Positions 33,565-43,359 of a stretch of 64,000 bases of DNA are shown piece by piece. Within the stretch, counting starts at the first letter, position 1. Each line of letters starts with the position of its first letter. The notes under the pieces were generated by a model. That model was not told the origin of the DNA. It did no database searches and saw only the letters and a list, made by a program, of their open reading frames with translations. The DNA comes from Tanypteryx hageni (lineage: Eukaryota; Arthropoda; Insecta; Odonata; Petaluridae), in NCBI GenBank assembly GCA_028673005.1, contig CM054116.1, positions 128,627,547-128,691,546 on the forward strand, read 5' to 3'. The position numbers and the translations under genes were made by a program.

Positions 33565-33898
33565 CCTCGACCAACAAACATTCTATATCTCATGGGGGAC
33601 TTCTTGCTTAGTCTCAGCCGGCGCTCTATAGGGATATTATATAATCCGCTATTCTACTGAATCACCTAACTACCAAACCGGCCCGAGAATTTTTCCTTCC
33701 CAGGCTAGGTCCAAGCCCGGCCCGAGCCCATCAGCTTACCAGCATTACCCGGTCAGACCACGGGCCGGGTTCGGGCCGAGCTTAGCCCGTGGGCCTAGGC
33801 CCGGCTCATGCAGACCTCTAGTGTAGTGGCTTTGAGGGCCTATAGTATAGCAGATCGTGGCGCCACTTGGCGTATCTTTCGGTGTGTGACGGTCTTTA

Positions 33899-34433
33899 CT
33901 CGCACCGACCTAGAGCTCATCCATGAGTCACTTAAGTTGATTCAACTCGACTTGTCTGATAATGACTCCTTTATAATTTTGGGGGATTTTAGCTTAAGTG
34001 AGGTATCTTGGGGTTATGACGAAGTACTTACTTCGCTAAGGCCATCTAGTACCTCATTCGGTCTGCAGATGAACACAACTGTGGACTGGGCGAATGAGTT
34101 CCATCTTAAGTAATTAGTCAGTTTCCCCACATGTGCTAACAACTTTCTTGATTTGATTTTTTGCCGCAATGAAAAGCGTCATGATATGACTTGTAAAGTA
34201 ACTAATTACAGTGATCATAATTACATTTCCTCTGACCACATTCCTTAGCAGTGTAATATAAAACTTGAAATGCTAGGTCGAAGGAGGGAATCCCATAAAA
34301 TCCGTTTCAATTAGAAAAGATTTGATTTGACCAACTTTAAACTTACCTTGAATTATTCCCCATGGGCACTTATCGAGGACACCCATTCATGTGATGAATG
34401 CTGTGACCTGTTTTACTCCCTCCTCGAAGGGTG
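33899..34433 (+). pseudogene. LINE ORF2, second half of endonuclease domain
   Basis: Continuation of the LINE whose first half ends at 28071: RTDLELIHESLKLIQ, FIILGDFSLSEVSWG, a stop near 34112, then NNFLDLIFCRNE, NYSDHNYISSDH and later SPWALIEDTHSCDECCDLFYSLLEG. GDF..W and SDH are the third and last conserved blocks of APE-type endonucleases. The sequence stops abruptly at about 34433 before the reverse transcriptase, where 'tacagggtgtcccaaaa' begins. Confidence 0.65.
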
Positions 34434-36265
34434 TACAGGGTGTCCCAAAAGTTTCTGCGTATTTTGGTGAAATAGGGTGAATTTCAAACAAATTTCTTAA
34501 TGACATAATATATATATATATATATAATTTATATATATATATATATAAAGTTTTTTTCCGAATTTGAAGCCACCTATGAACTAATTGGAAAATCAAATCG
34601 GTGGAAAATTAATAGATTTACAAGAATTATCTTATTCAAGAAGAATTTTTCAAATATCTCCTAAAAAAAGTTGATTTTTCACAGACAGATGGACGGATAG
34701 ACAACGTGATCAGATTTGCACGTTTTTAAGAAAACTTACTAAAAAGTAAATTTCAATATTCTTTCTTGCTACAATATGTAAATTATATATTTAAAAGTAA
34801 AGAAAAAATACCAAAAATAAATGGATATAAAATAAAAATCGGTAAATTTAGTATTTTTCTCGCGTATTTGTTTCTACAATATTATTATTAACTCGTTGAT
34901 ATTCGGCAAATGCAATACATAACGGCCAAGTCGGAAGGTCATTTTTAGAACAGGTGCTTCTTGAACAGTATTTCATAAGTTTCAGTTTTGAGGTAATTCG
35001 AAAAATAGATAAAAATACACCCATAGCTGATTTAATAAAACAAATATGACCAAATACAAATACTTTTCTCGTTATCGGATCCCCTTTGAAGGTACCCGGC
35101 TCTTTGCACCGGTTGGCCATTAGTGCGCTACGCCAGTGTACCTGGTGTTCCAATTGCAACGTAAGTGTTTAGACCTCCATTTATATATAGTTTGGCGACT
35201 TTATGCTGAAGCGTATCGCAAGAATTTAACTGATTCAAAATTCTGCGAGTACATAGACACTCCTCGTTCAATCAATCGCGCAAGTTCGAACTTGTCGCTT
35301 TTAACAATCTATGGCCGCCTCGATCGTGTTTCATCGTAATAGATTCAGTTTCCTTCACAAATATATACAAATATTATAATGATAAAGGCCGTGGGAGCTT
35401 GCCTAAGAAGTTTCAAATCGATTCTTGTCTCTACTGGTTGAGACGGGTTCCATTCCCGGTCACAGACGAATTTTTTGCTGTTTCAAAATTATTCCTAGCA
35501 TCAATAGCACGGATTCTAAATTAAGGTTATGCATTGATACTTTTCCGTTACTTTGGGAACATCCTGTAGATGTTGAAAGTGACGCGCATGCGCGTGATGC
35601 CATTACAAGTGGACGCTGACAGCGACTCGTATGGTATCCATGGTACTTTCCAAGAACGTGACCAAAGTAAATATCGAGGTTCTATATACATACCATCGTT
35701 AACATGTTCGCAATGAGACATTAACTGCAATGGAAGTTTTATAGTTCGCCCTTATATCAATTCCTGAGCTATCGAATTATGAACGATGGCATTTACGTCT
35801 TGAATGCAATACTCTCTTTCCCTGCAAAAAGCACCTCGATATCGGAGACATGGTCACATCAAACATAATCCTACGCAATTCATAAAGAGCTGAAATATTA
35901 AGCGTCTTTCCATCGCTGTCTCTGCGAGACGAAGTGGGTCCTTAAAGAGGGTGGCTCGGTCCTCCAGCAGCTCAACCTCCCACGTAAAAAAGAAAGGGAT
36001 GATCGGTTTGGACGGGACTCCAGCCGGATGCGATCCGACCGAAGGGAAGGCGTCCCACGAACGGGCGGACGCGCATCAGCGACGGCGAAACGAATTAGGG
36101 GACATGCGAGATGCCGATATCCCAAAACGCGAGGAGGAGGAGGTCGCTTCATTCTTGCCTTTCCCTCTGTCTTCTCGATACGTATCGGCCATTACTCATT
36201 TATTGCCAGAAAATCCTCTCAGTCGCCTAGCTAGGCGATTCGAATTTCATCCTTTTTTCACAATT
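34434..36265. other. Mixed repeats, no gene seen
   Basis: A fragment starting 'tacagggtgtcccaaaa' (34436) resembles the ends of some insect DNA transposons. A paired (TA)n block lies at 34508..34548. A decayed tRNA-SINE copy lies at about 35380..35505 (GGTTCCATTCC at about 35447). The stretch 35950..36235 is GC-richer with open frames on both strands but no motif I recognise. A 14-base palindrome, acgcgcatgcgcgt, is at 35582..35595. Confidence 0.4.
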
Positions 36266-36269
36266 ATGA

Positions 36270-36610
36270 TTTTTACTTTCTCCATATACGAAGTATGGAG
36301 AAAGTATTGTTTTAATGAAAAAATCGAATTCGAGATTTCAACGGAAACACATGTTTAAAGGTTCCCTGAACACGTTTTGATAATTTTATAGATGATGTCT
36401 GTGTTTCGGTCTGTCTGTCGGTCTGTATGTGATAGGATTTTGTGGACGTTCTAACTCAAAAACTTACACTCATATCAATACCAAATTTTACATTTTTAAA
36501 AAGTACTATATAATGAAAAGTTGATTGAATTTTGGTAACAATCGCTCAACTGGAAGTGGATGTTTACTCTAGTCATGTTTTAGTTTTTGGAAAATAACTC
36601 TTTTAAATCT
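36270..36610 (+). repeat. Repeat family T, copy 1 (partial)
   Basis: Starts TTTTACTTTCTCCATATACG, with a perfect 12-bp hairpin (ACTTTCTCCATA 36275..36286; TATGGAGAAAGT 36294..36305). It continues through 'aaatcgaattcgagatttcaa' and a 'gtctgtctgtcggtctg' stretch. The same order recurs in copies 2 and 3. Confidence 0.7.
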
Positions 36611-36734
36611 TCATAAATGTAAATGTTGTTTATTATAAACTTGGCATATAGTATTATTATCCTTAAATACCGCAATGCTATGCATAAAAGTACAACCTCT
36701 ATGTTTTAGCTACAAAAATGTTTTCTTAAAAATA

Positions 36735-37380
36735 ATAAACTGATGTGGGCAACATAACTTTCTCCATATTTATATGGCAAGTTATATGTTGTTAGTTCTA
36801 GGATCGTTGTCAGTATTTACTTCCGGTTGACGATTAACAAAAGAAAAAGGAGCTTTACTAACAATAAGACGAAACTAAGCGTCAATTGTTAACAATATTC
36901 TTCGGTAGGTGGCGTGGTGGTGGCAGCTAAAAATATTAGATATCTCTTACAAAATGCATTATATGGAAAAATATATCAAACAAAGGTTGTAGAAAATAAA
37001 ATTTCCTACAACTTTTATTCCAGCACATTTTTACATTTATCAAATATTAAAGCAAATATTTCAAAATAACGGATAAGTGACAAGAGTAAACACCCACTTC
37101 CGGTCAACAGATTTTTACCAAAAACTACTCAAATCTTCTAACTTTTATAAAAATGTTAAACATAAAATTTTGTGTTGATCTGATTAATAGTTTTTGAGTT
37201 AGAGCGCCCACAAACATCTATCACATACTGACTGACAGACAGACACACAGACATCATCGAAAAAATAGTCAAAACGTGTTCAGGGGACCTTAAAACATGT
37301 ATTCCCGTTGAAATCTCGAATTCGATTTTTTTCATGAAAACAATGCTTTCTCTATACTTCTATATGAGGAAAGTAAAAAA
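36735..37380 (-). repeat. Repeat family T, copy 2 (left arm of long inverted repeat)
   Basis: Inverted relative to 37513..38144 over nearly its whole length. Shared blocks include 'gttaacaattgacgcttagt' (reverse orientation here), 'gtggtggcagct', 'cacttccggt' and the GACAGACAGACA stretch. Similarity by eye is high, of the order of 85-90%. Confidence 0.8.
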
Positions 37381-37512
37381 TCATTTCTAATTATTGAGTT
37401 TTGTAGGAAAAAATAATGATATTATAGGTTGCATAAGTACAATTTAACTCCTTGCTTTCCAAGTTTTCGTTTTTAATTCATAAAAATGTAATTTCTAAGT
37501 TACCGCGTGTTC

Positions 37513-38144
37513 TTTTTACTTTCTCCATATACGTGAGAAAGTATTGTTTTCATGAAAAAAATCGAATTCAAGATTTCAACGGAAATACATGTTTCAAGGT
37601 CCCCTGAACACGTTTTGGCTATTTTTTCGATGATGTATGTGTGTCTGTCTGTCAGTCTGTATATGATAGATTTTTGTGGGCGCTCTAATGCAAAAACTAT
37701 TAATCAGGTCAACGCAAAATTTTATATTTAACGTTTTTATAAAAGTTAGAAGATCTGATTAGTTTTTGGTAAAAATCGGTCGAACAGAAGTGGGTGTTTA
37801 CTCTTGTCACTTATCCGTCATTTTAAAATATTTGCTTCAATATTTGATAAATGTAAAAATATGTTGGAATAAAAGTTGTAGGAAATTTTATTTTCTACAA
37901 CCTTAGTTTGATACATTTTTCCATATAATGCATTGTTTAAGAGATATCTTATATTTTTAGCTGCCACCACCGCGCCACCTACCCGACTATTGTTAACAAT
38001 TGACGCTTAGTTTCGTCTTATTGTTAGTAAAGCTCCTTTTTCTTTTGTTGTCAACTGGAAGTAAATATTGACAATGATCCCAGAGCTAACAACATGAAAT
38101 TGGCCATATAAATATGGAGAAAGTCATGCCCACATCAGTTTATT
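37513..38144 (+). repeat. Repeat family T, copy 3 (right arm of long inverted repeat)
   Basis: Starts TTTTTACTTTCTCCATATAC and ends near CCCACATCAGTTTATT. It pairs with copy 2 across a spacer of about 132 bases. No reading frame is supported, so it is non-autonomous. Confidence 0.8.
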
Positions 38145-38805
38145 TTGATATAAAACTTAAACATCCCCCTCACGTGATGTCTATCAACGAGTGAAACATA
38201 ACTTTGTACATGATTACATTCTGGCGTATTCTGTCGCGTTAAAATGTATTTGTTAAATTAATTCAAACCTGAAAAGTTTAAAGCCGCATTCACTTTTTCT
38301 CATACTTTAGGAGAATGAGGAATAACGCGAAGCTTTTTAAATGAAAAATTGCAGACTCTCACGCTCGTGGATTTAATGCGGCGGCCATGACAGCAAAAGG
38401 AATGCTCTCTAAATACCACGATAATAAAGCCGTTTATCAGTAAACAAACGCAATGGTGAGTTTTTCGCTTTCAGGCAAGCGGGCATAATTTGGGCTGCGT
38501 TTGAATAATGTCACACTCTCGTGATCGGTCATGCGGGCGTAATTCATGTCACTTTGGTTTCTGAGAAAAGGGAGCGCGGAGAAAATGAGAAGTGGTCAGT
38601 GACCCGATCACACATACACGCGTGCGCGCGCGAACACACAAAGCATACCAGAAAATGGATGGGCGCTTGCTCGGAGTTTCGCGGAGGATGTAATTAGGGC
38701 GCGTAAAATTACTTTAATGTTGGAAAGGGTTTAAAGAGTCGCAATGCGAGGCCCAGCCGGCAATTCATTAAGAGATTCGAGAGATTGCGTAAAGAGCGTC
38801 AATTT
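38145..38805. other. Intergenic DNA, no gene seen
   Basis: Moderate GC sequence with an alternating purine-pyrimidine patch (ACGCGTGCGCGCGCG) at about 38620..38633. No supported gene. Confidence 0.4.
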
Positions 38806-38814
38806 GAGTGAGTA

Positions 38815-39000
38815 AAGAGGGAAGGGGTGACGCTCGGGAGGGGGGGAGGGAAAGGGAGAGAGAAGGGAGGGGGAAGGGAGGGGGAAGAAGGGAAGGGAGA
38901 GGGAAGGGGAGCAGGAGGGAGGAAAGGGAGGGAGAAGGGAGGGGGAAGAAGGGGAGCAGGGAGGAGGAAAGGTTGGGTGAAGAAAGAGGGAGAGAGGATT
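38815..39000. repeat. Polypurine GGGA tract
   Basis: Almost pure purine plus strand (GGGAGGGGGAAG-type repeats). The overlapping 60- to 123-codon frames on both strands are composition artefacts. Confidence 0.85.
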
Positions 39001-39956
39001 CGCGAACGAGCGTAATTGAATGCTCGAGAGATGAAGAGAGAATTGAGATTGGGAGCGCGCGACACATCCTCGCCAATGGAATAGGACCGCGCTGAGACGA
39101 GCCTGGAATTATTTTTTTATTTAAAGGATTCAAACTCATTAATTCTCGAAGAGGTGTCGAAGATTTTGATCGTTTTAAGGCAAAGCGGCGAATGTAACGC
39201 TGGATTAGAGTGGGACAACGTGCGAAGATTTTAAATACTATCCGGTAGAACCGTCCACGCTAAAGCGAAATGCGGCGGCACACTGTATTGCGCGGAAATT
39301 TTTAAACTAATAGCTCTTAGTAGGTGTATCAAAATAAGAAATTTGGGGAAACGCCCAAAAAACCAAAATTACCTCCCTCCTGACAATATGGATGTACTGC
39401 AGCCTCGCATCAAATTTAAAATCTTATCATCTGAAAACTCGAACTATATAGAATTGTAATCTGCATGATATCAAAATCAACATTGGAATTATCCTACAGC
39501 GAATGTCTCTGCGAAGAACATGAACGACACAGCGATTCCTAGAACGATGAAACTGATATATATATATAATAATTCCTATGAATCACGAAATTAGTTTTCG
39601 GAAAATTTACACGTAAAAAGATGGCGAAGGAACAGTGAAAGACAAAGGGGTCGAGCGAAATAAATAATAGAACGGGAGGCAAAGTGATGACAAACGTACC
39701 AACAAGCAGATAAACGGACGGACAGACTGGCGGTCGGTCAAAGCGGCAACCTAATCTCATTTCCATTTCGAAACGCGGTAAAGGGATTGTCGCTGAGCTC
39801 GGATTAAGAGGAATGGGGAGAGGAGAGAAAGATAAAGTGACGGCAGTCAATTAATGGAAAGAGCGCGTGTGCAGAATCAAGAAGAATGATTAATAATGAA
39901 GAAGACGAAGGCGGTGAGGGAGAGAGAGAGAGAGAGAGCGAGGTTGGACAGATGGG
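39001..39956. other. Intergenic DNA, no gene seen
   Basis: AT-rich, with a short GA repeat at 39920..39938. No supported frame or transposon end. Confidence 0.4.
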
Positions 39957-39964
39957 ACAGGTCC

Positions 39965-40028
<64 letters not shown>

Positions 40029-40036
40029 GGACCTGT
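39957..40036. repeat. 80-bp perfect palindrome around (AT)n
   Basis: The arm ACAGGTCCAGGGAT at 39957..39970 is exactly repeated inverted at 40023..40036, and the 52 bases between are pure alternating AT. The whole 80 bases therefore read the same on both strands. Confidence 0.9.
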
Positions 40037-40160
40037 TACAATCATTAAGCGAATTTGGCTAAGTTGACTTAACTACCGAAACGGTAATATTTCAATGAAT
40101 TGGCAGTATTTCAAAAACTTTTTAAATTAAAATGCAAGAAAAAAGTTGAAAAATTGTACT

Positions 40161-40469
40161 CTCCCAAACACTTAATCCAACCCGGGAGAGGAAAATAGAA
40201 CGAATCAAATCCCCAACCACTTAACCCGGGGGAGAAAAATGGAACGAGTAAACCTCCGAACACAACTCAACCCGGGGGAGTAAAACGGAACCAACCAAAT
40301 CACCAACCATTTAACCCAACCCGGGAAGGAAAGTGGAACGAATCAATCCCCAACCAGTTAACTCAACTCTGGGGAGGAAAATATAGCGAACCATACCCCC
40401 AACCACATAACCGAGCTCGGGGAGGAAAATGGAACCAACCAAATCCCCAACAACTTAACCCAACATGGG
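40161..40469. repeat. ~47-bp minisatellite, about 7 units
   Basis: The unit is roughly CCCCAACCACTTAACCCAAC then CCGGGGAGGAAAATGGAAC and CAAAT. Unit starts lie near 40163, 40212, 40255, 40302, 40348, 40397 and 40446 (spacing 43-49). Confidence 0.85.
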
Positions 40470-40540
40470 GCGCCGAATCGTCCCGGCGCCGAATCGTCCC
40501 GTCGCCGAATAGTCTCATCGCCGAAACGGTCGCGCCAAAT
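40469..40540. repeat. 16-bp minisatellite, about 4 units
   Basis: The unit GCGCCGAATCGTCCCG is repeated at 40470, 40485, 40501 and 40517 with increasing divergence. It starts directly at the end of the 47-bp array. Confidence 0.8.
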
Positions 40541-40883
40541 TGTCCCATTACGGTAGATTCTGGGTTGGTTTGATTTGGTTGGATTGATAATACGAACTGT
40601 AGATGGAGAAAACTGATGCGTAATTCATTATAATTAACAAAATCTGTAATTAAACGTTCTAAACAGATGTTCGAGATACCGGAACAGAACACTGAAAACC
40701 GGAAAAAAATCGGAACGGATATAAGATGTGAGCCCCGTTACATCTACATTTGCTCAAAACGAGTTGGTCACATCGCGAATTACCCGGGAAAATCTGGAAA
40801 AATGTCTTTTCTATAAATATTTCGGGATTTGCCCAAAACACCTGGGCATATCTAGATGTGCCCGCATTTCGGGATTTGCCCGT

Positions 40884-40886
<3 letters not shown>

Positions 40887-40955
<69 letters not shown>

Positions 40956-41117
40956 CTTAAGGAAAAGAAAAGGTAGTGGTGAGGGGGCAACAAGGTGTTG
41001 AAGGAAGCCCAGCGGACGCTTACCAAGTTGCCAGGCTGCTGGGGGCGTCGAAGAGACACGTACAACGCACGAACACAAAAAAACACGCAAGCTTATCGGG
41101 CCTATGCCCTTCTTCAC
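40887..41117 (-). mobile_element. Penelope-like element 3' tail, second copy
   Basis: Read on the minus strand, a hammerhead-like motif (GTGAAGA 41111..41117, GGGC/GCCC stem, GATA in place of GAAA at 41094..41097) is followed by about 150 bases matching 2210..2360. Shared words include 'ggggcgtcgaaga', 'caacaaggtgttgaagga' and 'taaggaaaa'. It ends in a 65-base (TA)n run at 40887..40951. The copy is severely 5'-truncated. Confidence 0.55.
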
Positions 41118-41420
41118 ACGCGCACGCACACGCGCACGAACGCGCGTACACACACACACGCACTGTGTGTGTGTGGGGAGAGAGAGAGGAATATGAGATA
41201 TAAGCCGGAGGGGAGAGCTTTCTAAATGATAGATAGGTGAAACAGACAGACGGGAAAGACAAGGAAAGGAATAGCACACTTTCTGCATAAAAAGTAGATA
41301 AATTGATGGAAATAATAGATCACAAGATCCTTATGCAAATGGCATAAGCTGGAGTTTGAGTATAATTTGAAAACGGGAAAAGTTATTAAGCGGCGGAATT
41401 AATCTGATACGATGAGTCAG
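41118..41420. other. Low-complexity CA/CG and GA sequence
   Basis: Alternating CA/CG/TG repeats at 41113..41175, followed by a short GAGA run and unremarkable AT-rich sequence. No gene. Confidence 0.5.
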
Positions 41421-41426
41421 TGATAC

Positions 41427-41495
41427 AAAAGCTGCCCGGAAAGTGGAAGACCCGGGTTTGATTTCCGGTGATGGCAGAATTTTTCTCCTGATTTC
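41427..41495 (+). mobile_element. tRNA-derived SINE fragment
   Basis: Has GTGGAAGACCCGGGTTTGAT (B-box region), TTTCCGG and 'gatggcaga', then a T run and 'gatttcaaattattc', in the same order as 3855..3917. The A box is not preserved. Confidence 0.5.
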
Positions 41496-41698
41496 AAATT
41501 ATTCAAATGAAAATCAGAAATGAAAAATTCACAATTAAAAATATTATCAAATTGGCTCATCATTAGTAAAAGATGAAATAAACGTTACTGAGAATAAAAA
41601 AATTGGTTAGCATGTGATCCAGTAGTAATGAGAAACGAATAAGTATCATTGTCAAAAGCAGTTACAATACTATTTTTTGTATGAATGGCATTGTACTA

Positions 41699-41860
41699 TA
41701 CAGTAATTCCTCGCTATAAGTTGTTTCGTATGTACGCCCTCGATCAATTAAGGAACATGTTTCGTTATAAGTTGCGTCGCTTCGAATATGCATCGTTTGT
41801 GAAGTGTCAAGTGTCAAGAGAAACATTTCAGGGATTACAATTGCGGTACATAAATCATTA
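41699..41860 (+). repeat. Possible Tigger/pogo-like terminal fragment
   Basis: TA followed by CAGTAATTCCTCGCTATAAG and related 'cgttataagttgcg' phrases resembles ends of pogo/Tigger-type elements. The opposite end was not found. Confidence 0.25.
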
Positions 41861-42029
41861 CTATAATTAAAATCACCTCAATTCGTATCTTTAATTTCAG
41901 GTTTATTATAATTCATATAACTTAATTTAATTTAGTTTTTAACTTCATTTTGCGAATGACCAAATATGTGTGAGCAGTATTACGCAGTAGTTTCAATTTC
42001 ATTTATTTATTTATTTATTTCTTAATACG

Positions 42030-42915
42030 GCGAGGTATATAAACGATATCAGCTCAGTAGTCAGAAGTAAAATTAGGCTTTTCGCGGACGACACCGTCAT
42101 CTATAGAGAAATAAGCAATCCGGAAGACCACCAGTATCTCCAAAATGACCTAGAAGCTATTTCTGTATGGTGTAAGGAATGGCAGTTAGAGATAAACCAA
42201 AAGAAAAGCTGCGTCATCAACTTCTGGAGAACCAAGAGTATCTCGTTGAATAATAATTATTCGTTGGACGGAGTAGAGATTCCAGTTTCAGACTCGATTA
42301 AATACCTCGGAGTCACGATCCATCGTGATCTCTCGTGGGACACCCACATTCGCCGATTGATAGGTGCCGCTAACAAAAAGCTGGCCTTTATAGGGAGAAT
42401 AGTTCGAAATAGCTCCGAAAAAGTGAAAGAATTATGCTATTTATCCTTGGTTCGACCGCAGGTCGAATATGCTTCAGCTGTGTGGGATCCTTACGAAAAG
42501 GGACTCACTAACGAGATAGAAAAGGTTCAGCGCAGGGCAGCTAGATTTGTAAAGAGGAATTACGATAGTAAACAAAGCGTAACATCATTAATAGAAAATC
42601 TGAAATGGACATCGTTAGAGGAACGTAGGGTGCAGGCTAGAATTAAACTACTGGAAAAATTTGTCGGAGGGACTAGCGAATGAGGTAGTAGGACTTATCA
42701 GAAGCCCGACGTATTTCGGAAGGCAGGACAGTGAGGATAAGATTCGCGAGATTGACTGCAGAACGGAGCGATATAGAGGATCGTTTTTCCCTAGGACGAT
42801 AAGAGACCATAATAGGAAAAAATAACGTAGGAAAACTATGGACCCTTGGTGCACTGCACCCCCTGCCATCCACCGAAAAGGTGACTTGCAGGGTATAATG
42901 TAGATGTAGATGTTG
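42030..42915 (+). mobile_element. CR1/L2-like LINE, 3' half
   Basis: The fragment begins inside the reverse transcriptase, just before the FADD box, and extends to a 3' tail of GTAGAT repeats at about 42899..42913. The 3' untranslated segment (CACCCCCTGCCATCCACC, then GGTGACTTGCAGGG) can fold back on itself and matches 2930..2985. Confidence 0.75.
42036..42836 (+). pseudogene. Reverse transcriptase C-terminal part (LINE)
   Basis: Translation gives YINDISS, RLFADDTVIYRE (FADD at 42081..42092 as the catalytic box), WQLEINQKKSCVI, IKYLGVTIHRDLSWDTHI, then the thumb and C-terminal blocks LSLVRPQVEYASAVWDP, KVQRRAARFVKR and LEERRVQARI. The open frame 42246..42683 ends at a stop, after which a shifted frame continues YFGRQDSEDKI and FFPRTIRDHN. 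This order is typical of CR1/L2-type LINE proteins. One frameshift near 42683 and loss of everything before FADD make it inactive. Confidence 0.8.
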
Positions 42916-42916
42916 A

Positions 42917-42950
42917 GGCCATATGGCCCCTTCTTCCACCTAACCATTAT
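42917..42950 (-). mobile_element. Solo 3' end of the CR1-like LINE family
   Basis: 'tgaggcca' and 'cccttcttccacctaacc' match the 3' end of the minus-strand LINE at 8660..8702. It directly abuts the 3' tail of the plus-strand LINE. Confidence 0.5.
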
Positions 42951-43359
42951 GATACTCAATATGATAAATTTAAATGTACAGAATTCAATACAAATCAATA
43001 TAGTGAAATGAAAATCATTTCAAGGTATTCATAAATAATAAAAAAATAAGAAGAATACAGCACAAATATACACAAAGTAAAACAATAAAAATCATCATCA
43101 CTGCCCTGTTTGCTGATGGATATGGTGATGTGCTGATATTTAAATGAAGGATAGAAGGAAAAATACTATTTACTATGTTAGGTATAGAAATTTTGTTTAT
43201 TGCCTATGCGTATTCGCTATTTTACGCAAATACAAATGCAACTCTACAGCGTTTTGTTATAAAAATACCGATAATATAATTTTATTACTGCGAATATTTT
43301 TTGTGGCTGTTTACAATCAGACGAATCTTCGATATGGTGCTTTTGAAGTAGAAAAATGT

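Larger units (their letters stand above)
30314..33820 (-). mobile_element. hAT transposon with transposase remains
   Basis: Terminal inverted repeats begin TAGAGGTCTGCACGGGCCG (30314) and, from the other end, TAGAGGTCTGCATGAGCCGG (ending 33820). Subterminal GGCCCG-rich repeats follow at both ends. Flanking 8-mers are gtgtggta (30306..30313) and gtgtagtg (33821..33828), six of eight identical, as for an aged hAT target duplication. A broken transposase lies on the minus strand inside. A (GA)n run at 33518..33560 lies near one end. Confidence 0.85.
28072..33898. mobile_element. DNA transposon with 30-bp TIRs (class not assigned), nested
   Basis: Left terminal inverted repeat at 28072..28101 and right at 33869..33898 match at 28 of 30 positions (core CACACACCGAAAGATACGCC). 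Further subterminal 'ggtatagca' and 'ggcg' phrases are also shared. The insert separates two halves of one LINE endonuclease domain. A second, weaker copy of the right end lies at about 30285..30313. Without the hAT element inserted at 30314..33820 it is about 2.3 kb. No transposase is recognised. A clean target duplication was not found (ctccacccc versus ctcgcaccg). Confidence 0.6.

Noticed and set aside
35950..36240. GC-richer segment with open frames on both strands, possible exon
   Set aside because: No recognisable domain, no convincing splice sites, and both strands open, so composition is the simplest explanation.
40659..41288. 209-codon minus-strand frame through (TA)n and (CA)n
   Set aside because: The frame is carried by microsatellites (Tyr-Ile repeats) and a Penelope tail; not a gene.
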